From DATKLX01 sp035542155 (lineage in GTDB: Bacteria > Chloroflexota > Anaerolineae > Anaerolineales > Anaerolineaceae): a DNA stretch of 37,225 nt. The position numbers and the translations under genes were made by a program. Positions 16,457 to 24,502 of the stretch are shown in pieces. The stretch is taken from contig DATKLX010000030.1 in assembly GCA_035542155.1 (NCBI GenBank), positions 1 through 37,225 on the forward strand, written 5' to 3'. The notes beneath the pieces are model-generated. The model saw only the letters and a program-made list of their open reading frames with translations, was not told the origin of the DNA and made no database searches. Position 1 is the stretch's first letter. Every line of letters begins with the position of its first letter.

Positions 16457-17944
16457 ATGGACGAACGATCGATGCAGAAATCTCAAATCAGAGGTCACCA
16501 TTTTCTCCTGCCGGATTTGCGGCTCAGCGCGTTGGCTCTCATGTTTTGCCTGTCCCTGGTAGCTTGCAGCCCTGCGCCAAATCCACCCACGTCCACAGTG
16601 AACCCCAAAGCGGCGGCCACCCGGACGGTCGCGCCAACCCGAAGCCAGGTGCGTGCGACGACTATACCCGCCATGCCCGCCGGGACGAGCATCCCGTCGG
16701 CGAAACTGCACGGGTTGAAGGTTCATTTCTGGTATGCCTGGTCAGGCAATGCGTCGGCCACGGTGGAGAAGCTGACCAGCGAATTCAACGCGACCAACTC
16801 ATGGGGGATTTGGGTGACTCCCACCCGGTTCGACAGCTATGCGGATCTGTTCGCAGCCGCAGCGCCATTATTTGGAAAACCCACGCAACCGGACGTCATC
16901 ATCGGGTCGATCGAACAGGCATTGCTGTGGAACAGCGAACAAGACCGGGTGGTGGATCTCACGCCGTTTCTCCAGGATCCCGAGTATGGGATGAACTCCA
17001 GGGAAATCCTGGATTTTCCGGCCGGGATCTGGGAGGGGGATGCCTGGAACGGCCTGCACCTGGGCATTCCAGCAGAGCGCAGCGTGCGGCTGATGGCGTA
17101 CAATCAGACCTGGGCGAAAGAACTGGGGTTTTCGAAACCACCAACCACACTGGATGAGTTTGAGAGCCAGGTATGCGCCGCTGAAAAAGCAGTGATGAAG
17201 GACGGCGTCAGCGAGAACAACGGGATGGGGGGTTGGCTGATCGATGGGGACCCGGATACGGCGGCTGCCTGGGCTCTGGCTTTTGATGCGCAACTCAACC
17301 CTGCCAAGCCCGGCGACCCATACAAATTCCATACCCCGCAGATGGAAACCGCGTTTCAAACCCTGCGGCGCCTCTTCGACAAGGGATGTATCTGGCTGGG
17401 GCGGAACCCAGATCCCAGCGAATATTTCCTCGACCGGCGAGCATTGTTGATCACATTGCAGAGCCAGGATCTTCCCGGACTAACGGCGGCGCTGACGAAT
17501 GCGGGAAACCAGGACGTCTGGACCGTGCTACCGTTTCCTACCCGCGATGGAAAACCGGCGGTGATGGTGAATGGTCCTTCTTATTTTCTCCTGCGTTCGG
17601 AGGCAGAACAAGAGCTGGCCGCTTGGCTGTTTATCCGTTGGATTTCAGCGCCAGAACAGCAGGCCCGTCTGGCGGAAGCAGGGAGCTGGGCGCCTCTGCG
17701 CAAATCGACGGCCGCCAGCCTGAAGGGATTTGCTGCGGAACACCCGCAGTGGAAGGCTGCGGCTGATCTGACAGCCAACGCGCGCCCCAGCCCGGCCCAG
17801 GCTTCCTGGCGATCTGCCCGGTTGGTGCTCGGTGACGCTTTCCTGCAACTGTTCAGCGCGGATACCCAACCGAATAGGATCCCGTACATCCTTGACCAGC
17901 TCGATGCGACGATCCGCGAGCTGCTGGAGAAAGGGTCTTCGTGA
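16457..17944 (+). CDS. Family-1 extracellular solute-binding lipoprotein (sugar type)
   Basis: A lipid-anchored periplasmic-type binding protein of about 495 residues, of the MalE/UgpB-like class that feeds sugars or polyols to ABC importers. A signal peptide ends in lipobox LVAC, followed by a Pro/Thr/Ala linker of ~45 residues. The mature protein begins VHFWYAWSGNASATVEKLTSEFN, a typical first strand and helix. LGIPAERSVRLMAYNQTWAKELG, PPTTLDEFE and a late SYFLLRSEAEQELAAWLFIRW segment are family hallmarks. No permease or ATPase genes adjoin it. The start is uncertain: TTG 16421, ATG 16457 and ATG 16472 share the frame, and none has a good ribosome site. Its stop overlaps the RNase HI start. 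Confidence 0.88.
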   Translation: MDERSMQKSQIRGHHFLLPDLRLSALALMFCLSLVACSPAPNPPTSTVNPKAAATRTVAPTRSQVRATTIPAMPAGTSIPSAKLHGLKVHFWYAWSGNASATVEKLTSEFNATNSWGIWVTPTRFDSYADLFAAAAPLFGKPTQPDVIIGSIEQALLWNSEQDRVVDLTPFLQDPEYGMNSREILDFPAGIWEGDAWNGLHLGIPAERSVRLMAYNQTWAKELGFSKPPTTLDEFESQVCAAEKAVMKDGVSENNGMGGWLIDGDPDTAAAWALAFDAQLNPAKPGDPYKFHTPQMETAFQTLRRLFDKGCIWLGRNPDPSEYFLDRRALLITLQSQDLPGLTAALTNAGNQDVWTVLPFPTRDGKPAVMVNGPSYFLLRSEAEQELAAWLFIRWISAPEQQARLAEAGSWAPLRKSTAASLKGFAAEHPQWKAAADLTANARPSPAQASWRSARLVLGDAFLQLFSADTQPNRIPYILDQLDATIRELLEKGSS

Positions 17945-18372
17945 GCGATCTGCCCGAGGTGACCATTTACAGCGATGGAGCCTGCCGGGGGAACCCGGGG
18001 CCAGGCGGCTGGGCGGTGCTGCTGCGCTTTGGTAGCCAGGAAAAGGAACTGAGCGGGGGCGAGCTTCATACGACCAACAACCGGATGGAGCTCACCGCGG
18101 CGCTGAAGGGGTTCCAGGCGCTCAAGCGGCCCTGCCGGGTCAATTTTTATACTGATTCAGAGTACCTGCGCCGGGGGATCTGCGAATGGATGCCGCGCTG
18201 GGAAGCACGCAACTGGAGGCGCAAAGGCGGCGAACTGGCCAACGTGGACCTCTGGCAGGCGCTGGCTGTTGCGATCCAACCCCACCAGGTCGAATGGCGT
18301 TGGGTTCGCGGCCATGCCGGCCACGCGGAAAATGAGCGGGTGGATCGCCTGGCGCGGATGGCGATTCCGTAA
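17941..18372 (+). CDS. rnhA: Ribonuclease HI
   Basis: Cleaves the RNA strand of RNA-DNA hybrids, removing primers and R-loops in the cytosol. It has 143 residues, typical length. The catalytic carboxylates are all visible: Asp12 in YSDGACRGNPGPGG, Glu50 in NNRMEL, Asp72 in YTDSEYL and Asp135 in NERVDRLA, with His125 in RGHAGH. The basic handle region (RWEARNWRRKGG) is present. The GTG start overlaps the stop codon of the binding protein gene (GTGA, 17941-17944), so the two are translationally coupled although functionally unrelated. Confidence 0.96.
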   Translation: MSDLPEVTIYSDGACRGNPGPGGWAVLLRFGSQEKELSGGELHTTNNRMELTAALKGFQALKRPCRVNFYTDSEYLRRGICEWMPRWEARNWRRKGGELANVDLWQALAVAIQPHQVEWRWVRGHAGHAENERVDRLARMAIP

Positions 18373-18484
18373 AAAACTCATAAATTCCTTGCCAAACCCA
18401 GTTTTTGGGGATATACTTCGAAACCCTGGCACGCTTATTGGACCTGAGGCAGTTATCATACAACGATGCAATTGGGAGGGCGGG

Positions 18485-18688
18485 ATGGCGGCTAATGCAT
18501 TTCAGGTGAAACACGCGCTTTCTCTGGCGTTGATCGGGGTGGGACTGATCATCATCGCAGTCGGGTTGGGGTGCCTGGCTTACTCGATGCGGATTCGATT
18601 TTATCGACCGAAGCGGAACTGGCGGCGGCGGGCGTACAGCCTGTGCGGTTTGGGAACGAGCCTGGCCCTGGTTGGGGCGGTTGTGTAA
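18485..18688 (+). CDS. Small two-helix membrane protein
   Basis: A 67-residue product beginning MAANAFQVKHAL, with two hydrophobic helices (about residues 12-33 and 50-66) separated by a strongly basic loop (RIRFYRPKRNWRRRA). The ATG follows a good ribosome site, GGGAGGG, 7-8 bases upstream. The positive loop suggests both ends face outward (positive-inside rule). I recognise no family. It is the last gene before a strong terminator. Confidence 0.6.
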   Translation: MAANAFQVKHALSLALIGVGLIIIAVGLGCLAYSMRIRFYRPKRNWRRRAYSLCGLGTSLALVGAVV

Positions 18689-18727
18689 TCAAATATTACA
18701 GTGACGCCGAATACGACTGGCGACAGC

Positions 18728-18761
18728 GAGCCGGACGGGAACGTCCGGCTCTTTATTTGTT
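18728..18761 (+). terminator. Strong rho-independent terminator
   Basis: GAGCCGGACG (18728-18737) pairs perfectly with CGTCCGGCTC (18742-18751) around a GGAA tetraloop, followed by TTTATTTGTT. It ends the plus-strand unit of 16457-18688. It also sits just beyond the stop codon of the convergent FAD enzyme gene. Confidence 0.9.
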
Positions 18762-20195
18762 GGGAACCCCGCGAGTGCGCCTGAGGGCTGATCTTGCGGC
18801 GTGATAACCACACATTCCGTGGACCCCACCGCCGGGTGGAGTAGATGAGGAGCAGAGATAAATGCTTTTAACGGGCGTGGAATAGGGATCCCAGCGGGGG
18901 AGGGGACGGGTGAAGAACTGGAAAAGATCCTGGACGCCGCCATTGATATCGCCGCCGATATAATTTGGGTTATATGCTTCCATTTCCTGTGAGTTGTGGG
19001 TGGTAACCCCCATGATGCGACTTTCAAACCCGGGGGCAAACCGCTCGATCTGTCCGACGATCTGTCGGCTCATATCGCGGGTCGAACCGTTGGGAACGTG
19101 ACAATAAGCCCAGGCGGTCTGTTTTCCCGGTGGAGTCCGGCTGGGGTCAAAGAGGCTTTGCTGGGCGAGGATAATGAATGGCCGCTCGGGGTGTTCCCCT
19201 TTCCAAACGGCTGCTTCGGCGGCCGAGATCTCGGCGGCGGTCCCCCCCACGTGAACGGTGGCGGAACAGGCTACTTCGGGGACCTGCCAGGGGATGGGCC
19301 CATCCAGAGCGAAATCCATCTTGAATACGCCAACCCCATAGCGGAAGCGAGCCAATCCGCGGCGGTAGTCCGGGGGTAGGCGGTCACCCGCGATCCGGGT
19401 AAGCTGGCGAGGGGTCACGTCGAAGAGGTACGCACCTGCTGCGGGCAAATCGGTGAAAGAGGCGATCATCCGGCCGGTATGGATCTGTCCACCGAGGGTG
19501 CGGAGGTACGTGGCCAGCGAATCGCCGATCTTTTGCGAGCCGCCCCTGGCGAGGGGAAATCCCACGGCATGGGCGAGCAAGGTCATCACAAGGCCAAACC
19601 CGGCAGTGACCGGGCGATCCAGGGGGAGCATGGAATGAGCGGCCATGCCGGCAAAGAGGGCCCGGGTGGTCTCCTCGTTGAAGACGCTGCTGGCAAATCT
19701 GGTCGCCCGGGCGAGGGTTATCCAGGGCCGGGTCACCTGGAGAAGGAAACGACCGAGCGTGACCGGATGGAGAGGAAGATGGAACGGCGAAAGGATTTGA
19801 GCGATGAGCATTTCCCAATCCTTTACCATGGGGGACATTAAGCGTGCGTAAGGACGAGCGTCGCTGCCCAGGCCTGCGGCGGTATCCTTGACGGAGCGGT
19901 GGACGAGGACCACACCGCCGTCCAGCGGGTGCGCCAGAGGAGCAGGGGGGTGGATCCATTCGAGGCCGTACTGGCGCAGCGGGAGACTGCGAAAAAAGGG
20001 GGAAGCCGCGCCCATGGGGTGTATGGCCGAGCAGATGTCGTGAATGAAACCGGGAAAGGTCAATTCTAACGAACGGGTGCCCCCGCCAATGGTGGGATAC
20101 CCCTCGAAGACCTGGACGGATCTACCGGCCCGAGCCAGGGTGATCGCGGCTGCCAGCCCATTGGGGCCGGAGCCGATGACTACGGCATCCTTCAA
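18753..20195 (-). CDS. Phytoene-dehydrogenase-like FAD-dependent oxidoreductase
   Basis: A 480-residue flavoenzyme of the amine oxidase/phytoene desaturase superfamily (PYROXD2/CrtI-like). The FAD-binding dinucleotide fold opens at the N-terminus: VVIGSGPNGLAAAITLARAG, then VFEG and GGGTRS. The C-terminal flavin-contacting segment reads STPPGGGVHGMCGYHAARSA. About 480 residues is normal. No carotenoid synthesis genes are nearby, so the substrate is unknown. The start is TTG 20195, overlapping the stop of the preceding gene (TTGA). The nearby ATG at 20188 is out of frame, and the G-rich GGGGGGAAAGG just upstream can serve as the ribosome site. It is the last gene of the minus-strand unit 24288-18753. 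Confidence 0.88.
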   Translation of the reverse strand: MKDAVVIGSGPNGLAAAITLARAGRSVQVFEGYPTIGGGTRSLELTFPGFIHDICSAIHPMGAASPFFRSLPLRQYGLEWIHPPAPLAHPLDGGVVLVHRSVKDTAAGLGSDARPYARLMSPMVKDWEMLIAQILSPFHLPLHPVTLGRFLLQVTRPWITLARATRFASSVFNEETTRALFAGMAAHSMLPLDRPVTAGFGLVMTLLAHAVGFPLARGGSQKIGDSLATYLRTLGGQIHTGRMIASFTDLPAAGAYLFDVTPRQLTRIAGDRLPPDYRRGLARFRYGVGVFKMDFALDGPIPWQVPEVACSATVHVGGTAAEISAAEAAVWKGEHPERPFIILAQQSLFDPSRTPPGKQTAWAYCHVPNGSTRDMSRQIVGQIERFAPGFESRIMGVTTHNSQEMEAYNPNYIGGDINGGVQDLFQFFTRPLPRWDPYSTPVKSIYLCSSSTPPGGGVHGMCGYHAARSALRRTRGVPNK

Positions 20196-20911
20196 CCTTT
20201 CCCCCCGAAAAGGCGGCGGAATGGGGATCCGAGCCTGTAGAGGACAGAGCGCACGCCCGCGTTGCGCCAGACGTTATACGCTTCAGACCACTGGAGGCGC
20301 GGGTCGAGAAGCGTGATGCGCGTCTGAACCTGGCCGGCGACTCCAAAATGGGCGGCCAGCGCGGTAAGGGTTTGCTGCCAGAACTCGTCCTCCTTGCTCC
20401 CTGCCACGCGCATGCCAATTTCGTAGATCGGGTCCGTCGCCCGGACGAGCGCTTCGGCCTGAGCCACCGTGCAGCCATTATCCTCGAACGCCGAAAAGGT
20501 GATCCAGCCGGAGAACATATGTCCCTGAGGGGTCATAAAGGTGAAGGATTCGTCGTCGGCATAGATCACCATCACGCCGGTGGAAAGGAGCGGGTAGCGG
20601 GTGCCGGGGATCGCCAGGTTAAGCAGGGCCACATCTCCGGCGGTGAGGCCGGAGACGGGCGCATAAAAGTTGTTTCCTTTGGGCCAGAAGCGCGGAAAAT
20701 TCTCTTTCCAGGTACGGATCACTTCTGCGGGCGTCGCCGAAACGCCGCTCAAGCGGACGCTGAATTTTTTCTCCCAAAGCTGGCCAAACCCATGCAACGG
20801 CCCGGTGAGCTCTAGCCCATCGACGTTGACCTTTATCGCCTCGGGCGGCACCTGGCCCTGAAACTTCAGACGGTTGACTGGATTGGCCCAATTGGATGGT
20901 TCGGATGGCAT
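20192..20911 (-). CDS. Unrecognised conserved protein, paralogue A of a tandem pair
   Basis: A 239-residue soluble protein with no signal peptide. It is clearly homologous along its whole length to the gene at 20934-21779: both share HGFGQxWxK, VRLSGV, TPAEVxRxWK, GVMVxYxDDxxFTxMTPQG, SGWxTFS and DPxYE. The fold may be a helix-grip or similar beta-rich fold, but I do not know the family and assign no function. AAGGAGA lies 7 bases upstream of the ATG. It is 22 bases downstream of its paralogue and overlaps the FAD enzyme start, so the three genes are tightly linked. Confidence 0.82.
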   Translation of the reverse strand: MPSEPSNWANPVNRLKFQGQVPPEAIKVNVDGLELTGPLHGFGQLWEKKFSVRLSGVSATPAEVIRTWKENFPRFWPKGNNFYAPVSGLTAGDVALLNLAIPGTRYPLLSTGVMVIYADDESFTFMTPQGHMFSGWITFSAFEDNGCTVAQAEALVRATDPIYEIGMRVAGSKEDEFWQQTLTALAAHFGVAGQVQTRITLLDPRLQWSEAYNVWRNAGVRSVLYRLGSPFRRLFGGKG

Positions 20912-20933
20912 TATGGTGTCTCCTTAAAACCCG

Positions 20934-21779
20934 TCAGGATGGCCGGGCCGGCCTGAACAGGTGGGCAATCCAGCGGAACGGCGTTGCGATGATATATCCC
21001 AGGGTGCGGAAGGCAGCGTTGTGCCAGACATTTTTGGCCTGGTTCCACTGCACTCTGGGATCCACGCAAGTCTTGTACATCTCGAAGGAGCCGCTGACAC
21101 CGAATTGCCGGGCGAGAGAGGTCAGGACGTGGCGCCAGGTTTTTTCCTGCATGCCCGAACCGCCCATCAGGCGAAAACCGAACTCGTAGACGGGATCGCT
21201 GGCGCGGGCCAGGGACTGGATCTGGGCGATGGTGACCCCATCTTCCTCAAAGGTCGAAAACGTGTTCCAGCCCGATTCGGGGAAACCCTGGGGGGTCATC
21301 ACCGTAAAGGTGGTATCGTCCGAATAGAGGACCATAACCCCACTGGTCATGGGGATGATGCCGGGGGTGTCGGGAAAGACAGGCAACAGCGCGTTAATCA
21401 TCAGGATTTCGCCGGGCTGGATCCCGGCGAGGGATGGATAGAAGTGATTTCCAGGTGGTTGGAGCGCGGGGAAGCTGGCCTTCCAGTAACGCATGACCTC
21501 GGCCGGTGTGATCTTAACGCCGCTCAGGCGAACGTGGTACGTCTTCTGCCACATCTGGCCAAAGCCATGGGTTGGGTTCACCACCTGATGATCACGGACG
21601 TTGATGTCAGTCAGACCCTGAGGAACGTTTTCCACCCGCAGGCGGGAAACCGGCTGAGCCCAGGCGCTGTCGACGCTGCGCCCGCTCACATCCTGAGCAG
21701 GGTAAGACTCCCGTTCCGGTTGGCTCTCTTTGTCAGAGCGAAATTTGTCTGGTGAGCTTTGCGACGATGGACTTTCCAT
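20934..21779 (-). CDS. Unrecognised conserved protein, paralogue B of a tandem pair
   Basis: A 281-residue protein. An N-terminal polar, Ser/Arg/Glu-rich stretch of about 38 residues, absent from paralogue A, precedes the shared domain (PVSRLRVENVPQGL onward). Shared blocks include THGFGQMWQK, VRLSGVKITPAEVMRYWK, SGVMVLYSDDTTF, MTPQGFPESGWNTFS and DPVYEFG. No signal peptide is visible. The C-terminus is basic and aromatic (TPFRWIAHLFRPARP), possibly membrane-facing. GGAGGAGG sits in front of the ATG. It lies 60 bases after a STAS gene and 22 before its paralogue. Confidence 0.82.
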   Translation of the reverse strand: MESPSSQSSPDKFRSDKESQPERESYPAQDVSGRSVDSAWAQPVSRLRVENVPQGLTDINVRDHQVVNPTHGFGQMWQKTYHVRLSGVKITPAEVMRYWKASFPALQPPGNHFYPSLAGIQPGEILMINALLPVFPDTPGIIPMTSGVMVLYSDDTTFTVMTPQGFPESGWNTFSTFEEDGVTIAQIQSLARASDPVYEFGFRLMGGSGMQEKTWRHVLTSLARQFGVSGSFEMYKTCVDPRVQWNQAKNVWHNAAFRTLGYIIATPFRWIAHLFRPARPS

Positions 21780-21839
21780 ACCGAACCTCCTCCACTTGTA
21801 ATCGAATACCAGTATGGCTTATCTGAAACCTGCCTTCCT

Positions 21840-22190
21840 TTACAGGTCTGCCAGGGCTGCCTGCTCGTCCGGAAATTCCAAAATGGCTTCGTTCAGGCGG
21901 GTCAGAGCAAAGATCTGGCGGTAATGATCGCTCAAGCCGCAGGCCAGCAGGCGCTGGCCCTGGCGCTTGACACGGATGAGGAGCGTGACCAGGAGGCCGA
22001 TCCCGGAGCTGTTCATGTAATCGAGGCCGCTAAAGTTCAGAATGATAGCTTTCGCGCCCGCCGAGCTGGCTTCCGTGTAGGCATCCATCAATGAATTCTC
22101 GGCAAAGGAATTCACCTCTCCGACGATATCGATCACGAAGGCATTTTTTTCGACTGGACGGGCGTTCATATTCACGTTTACTTTAGACAT
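21840..22190 (-). CDS. STAS-domain anti-sigma factor antagonist (RsbV/SpoIIAA-like)
   Basis: A 116-residue single STAS domain. In partner switching, the unphosphorylated form binds the anti-sigma kinase and frees its target; the kinase phosphorylates a conserved Ser and a PP2C phosphatase removes it. The phospho-site is YMNSSGIGLL, Ser61 by comparison with SpoIIAA Ser58 (DSSGLG). A short N-terminal strand region (VNVNMNARPVEKN) precedes the domain. It lies 66 bases after the second STAS gene and downstream of a phosphatase/kinase fusion, which supplies both modifying activities. Confidence 0.92.
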   Translation of the reverse strand: MSKVNVNMNARPVEKNAFVIDIVGEVNSFAENSLMDAYTEASSAGAKAIILNFSGLDYMNSSGIGLLVTLLIRVKRQGQRLLACGLSDHYRQIFALTRLNEAILEFPDEQAALADL

Positions 22191-22256
22191 GGCTCAATCT
22201 CCTTACTCTTCAATCACTGGCAGAATTAATAAGGCCGGGCATACAATCAACCAGGT

Positions 22257-22619
22257 TTATTGGTCTTGCGGAAACATCGCGGAAAGCGCAGCGGTTTCAT
22301 CGGGATAGATGGTCATAAAATCTGAAAGGCGGGTGATTTTGAAGATTTCTGTGTAGTGGTCGCTCAAACCGGACACCGCCAGGCCACGGTGGTTTTTTCT
22401 GGCTCGCGACATCAACCCGACGATCAGGGCGATACCGGTGCTGTTCATGTAGTGAACGTCTTTAAAATTCAATAAAATCGCGGCAGGATTACTGGCTTCA
22501 GCAGCGGAAAATGTATCGTTCAGGTATTTCTCCGCAAAAGCGTTGATTTCTCCCCGCAGGTCGATCACGACCAGACCCGGGAAGGGATGCAACTCAGCGC
22601 TAAACGGTTTTGTTGTCAT
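22257..22619 (-). CDS. STAS-domain anti-sigma factor antagonist, second copy
   Basis: A 120-residue STAS domain related to the neighbouring one (shared GEINAFAE/GEVNSFAE, LNF, YMNS.GI, GLSDHY, I..LTRL/ITRL, PDE.AAL). The phospho-acceptor block is YMNSTGIALI, Ser60 followed by Thr instead of Ser. The frame also allows ATG 22631, but GGAGG lies 5 bases before the ATG at 22619, so that start is chosen. It overlaps the end of the phosphatase/kinase gene by 20 bases, so expression is coupled. Confidence 0.92.
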   Translation of the reverse strand: MTTKPFSAELHPFPGLVVIDLRGEINAFAEKYLNDTFSAAEASNPAAILLNFKDVHYMNSTGIALIVGLMSRARKNHRGLAVSGLSDHYTEIFKITRLSDFMTIYPDETAALSAMFPQDQ

Positions 22620-24288
22620 CCTGGCCTCCATTCAATTTCATAATCAGCTCGACCGTATGATGGGTCTCATCGGCAGTGACGTGCATCTCGTCGACCATGT
22701 TCTCGATCAAGAAAAGACCCCAGCCACGAGGAGATTGCTTCCCCTCCAATTTTGCTTCCAGATTGGGGACTTCCGTGTGCGGGATAGGTTGATCGCCGCC
22801 ATGATCACTGATTTGAACGGAGAGCAAGCCCGGCGCCTGGGCCACTGAGATGTGGACGACCAGGTCAGGGCGATATTTGTTACCGTGTTCCATGCCGTTC
22901 ATCGTTGCTTCGGCCACGGCGGTTTTGAGCCGCTCAAGGCGGCTCACTTCGAGGCTCAACTCCTGGACAGCGCTGGCTACCTGATTCATAGCGAGGCGCT
23001 CATTGCCAGGCTGGCTGGGTACGTCGAAATCGGCGAGGGTTTTCCACTCGATCGGTTCTCCATCCCCCGGGGAGGTATCCTGAGCGGCCTGGTTGGATTT
23101 TTGAGTTTGATCAGGATTGTTCACGTGTTTCTCTCGATATTCTAGGGTTACAAAAGTAACATCATCTTCCTGTTCCCAGTCCGAGCCGGTAAATTCTTCC
23201 AGCTTTTGGAGGAGCAAGGCAATCAAGGGTTGGTTTTCGGATAGGCACTCCAGCTCGGCGTGAAGGCGAGGAAAACCGAACATCGCACCCTGAGGGTTAT
23301 GAGCCTCGACCAGACCGTCGCTGTAGAGAACCAGGCGAGCGCCCGGGGTGAGGGTGACCTCCTCCTGGCGATATTCCATGTCCTCCAGCAAACCCAGCGG
23401 CATGCCGGTAGCCTGCAGCTCGCTGACCCCGCGCCAGTCGCACAGCGAGGGCAGGTTGTGGCCGGCGTTAGCAAACTGGAACCTTCCGCTGGAAGGATCC
23501 AGGATGGCGTACAGGCAAGTGACGAACATGTTATGGGGAATATCCGGGCAGAGCAGATTGTTGACCTCGCCAAGCACTTCGGAGGGAGAACCCAGCCGCT
23601 CAGCGACGGCGCGCAGAATACTGCGGGTGGTGGCCATGACCAACGCCGCAGGTACACCTTTATCGGTGACGTCTCCGATCACCAGGCCCAATCGGCCGTC
23701 GGGAAAATAGATGAAGTCATAGAAATCGCCGCTGACCGCGCGAGCTGGCTGCCAGTGAGCCTTCACCTGCCAGCCCGGGATCGAGGGCAGCTCTTTGGGG
23801 AGCAGGGTTTGCTGGATAATACGGGCCACCCGCATCTCCTGCTCGAGCCGCTCGAGCGCCAGGGCTTCAGCCTGTTGCTGGCGGGCCAACTGGGCCACGC
23901 GCAGAGCCGGAGCGGCCTGGATCGACAGGTTGTGCAGCAGGCGGTGGTCGTCGGTGGAGTATTCCTGCTCGCTCAGTCGGGGGCCGAGGTTGAGGAGGCC
24001 GATCAGTTCACCCTGGCTGATCAGGGGGAGGGTAATTTTAAAGCCGGCTTCCTTTAATTTAGCCAGGGTAGGGGATTCCAAATCCAGGCGGTCCACATCA
24101 ACCGCTCCGGAAGTGGTGAGGAAATAGGCCAGGAGAGGATCGTTCGCGGGGATATCGACTTCCACTGCGCGCGACTGGCGCACCCGGTCATCCACCGCCA
24201 GAGATGGCGCCGGATGGGATTCAGGGGACTCGCCACTGTGGGTGAGGGAGCGCCAAGTTCGCTGAAAAATGGATCGGACAGAAGACAT
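22600..24288 (-). CDS. PP2C (SpoIIE/RsbU) phosphatase fused to an RsbW-like kinase domain
   Basis: A 562-residue signalling protein. Residues ~45-135 look like the second half of a GAF sensor (ITLPLISQGELIGLLNLG), followed by a helical linker. The PP2C phosphatase (~165-385) shows its metal ligands in SGDFYDF (~187), GDVTDKG (~204), SDGLVEA (~321) and EDDVTFV. After a Gln/Asp-rich linker, a GHKL kinase domain (~415-555) shows the N-box EATMNGMEHGN (~459), DHGG and RGWGLFLIENMVDE. One polypeptide therefore carries both the phosphatase and the kinase that act oppositely on STAS antagonists, which are encoded by the next two genes. GAGGA precedes the ATG by 5 bases. The unit has no sigma factor, so the output target is unknown. 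Confidence 0.92.
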   Translation of the reverse strand: MSSVRSIFQRTWRSLTHSGESPESHPAPSLAVDDRVRQSRAVEVDIPANDPLLAYFLTTSGAVDVDRLDLESPTLAKLKEAGFKITLPLISQGELIGLLNLGPRLSEQEYSTDDHRLLHNLSIQAAPALRVAQLARQQQAEALALERLEQEMRVARIIQQTLLPKELPSIPGWQVKAHWQPARAVSGDFYDFIYFPDGRLGLVIGDVTDKGVPAALVMATTRSILRAVAERLGSPSEVLGEVNNLLCPDIPHNMFVTCLYAILDPSSGRFQFANAGHNLPSLCDWRGVSELQATGMPLGLLEDMEYRQEEVTLTPGARLVLYSDGLVEAHNPQGAMFGFPRLHAELECLSENQPLIALLLQKLEEFTGSDWEQEDDVTFVTLEYREKHVNNPDQTQKSNQAAQDTSPGDGEPIEWKTLADFDVPSQPGNERLAMNQVASAVQELSLEVSRLERLKTAVAEATMNGMEHGNKYRPDLVVHISVAQAPGLLSVQISDHGGDQPIPHTEVPNLEAKLEGKQSPRGWGLFLIENMVDEMHVTADETHHTVELIMKLNGGQDDNKTV

Positions 24289-24375
24289 AGGTTCCTCAAA
24301 ATGGATCGTGGCAAGTCTGAAGATTTACCGTTCTATCCACCTGTAATGCTATTCTACAAGGCAGGTGTACGAGCA

Positions 24376-24396
24376 GCGTTACGGGATGCGTTACGG
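24376..24396. promoter_or_regulatory. Direct repeat pair GCGTTACGG, 12-bp period
   Basis: GCGTTACGG occurs at 24376-24384 and 24388-24396, exactly 12 bases apart. The pair lies in the leader of the phosphatase/kinase gene, 88 bases upstream of its ATG. The heptamer CGTTACG is the reverse complement of CGTAACG found at 24514-24520 on the other side of the divergent region. It looks like an operator for a tandemly binding regulator. Confidence 0.5.
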
Positions 24397-24458
24397 CCTT
24401 AAGGCGGGAAGAGAAATCGACGGCCTGTGAAGTTCATAACCAGCAAATTTCAATCTTA

Positions 24459-24464
24459 ATTATA
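24459..24464 (-). promoter_or_regulatory. Candidate -10 box for the partner-switching operon
   Basis: TATAAT is read on the minus strand at 24464-24459, within an AT-rich patch, 171 bases upstream of the phosphatase/kinase ATG. A -35 hexamer at 24482-24487 is weak. If correct, the GCGTTACGG pair lies in the transcribed leader. Confidence 0.35.
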
Positions 24465-24502
24465 TACATTTTTGACCCGGGGATCACGCTTTTCATCAGA
24501 GT

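Noticed and set aside
20186..20188. ATG just inside the FAD enzyme gene as its start
   Set aside because: It is out of frame with the FAD-binding motif; the TTG at 20195 is in frame and overlaps the upstream stop codon.
23260..24057. 265-codon open frame on the plus strand
   Set aside because: It is antisense to the PP2C phosphatase domain, whose metal-binding motifs are all visible on the minus strand.
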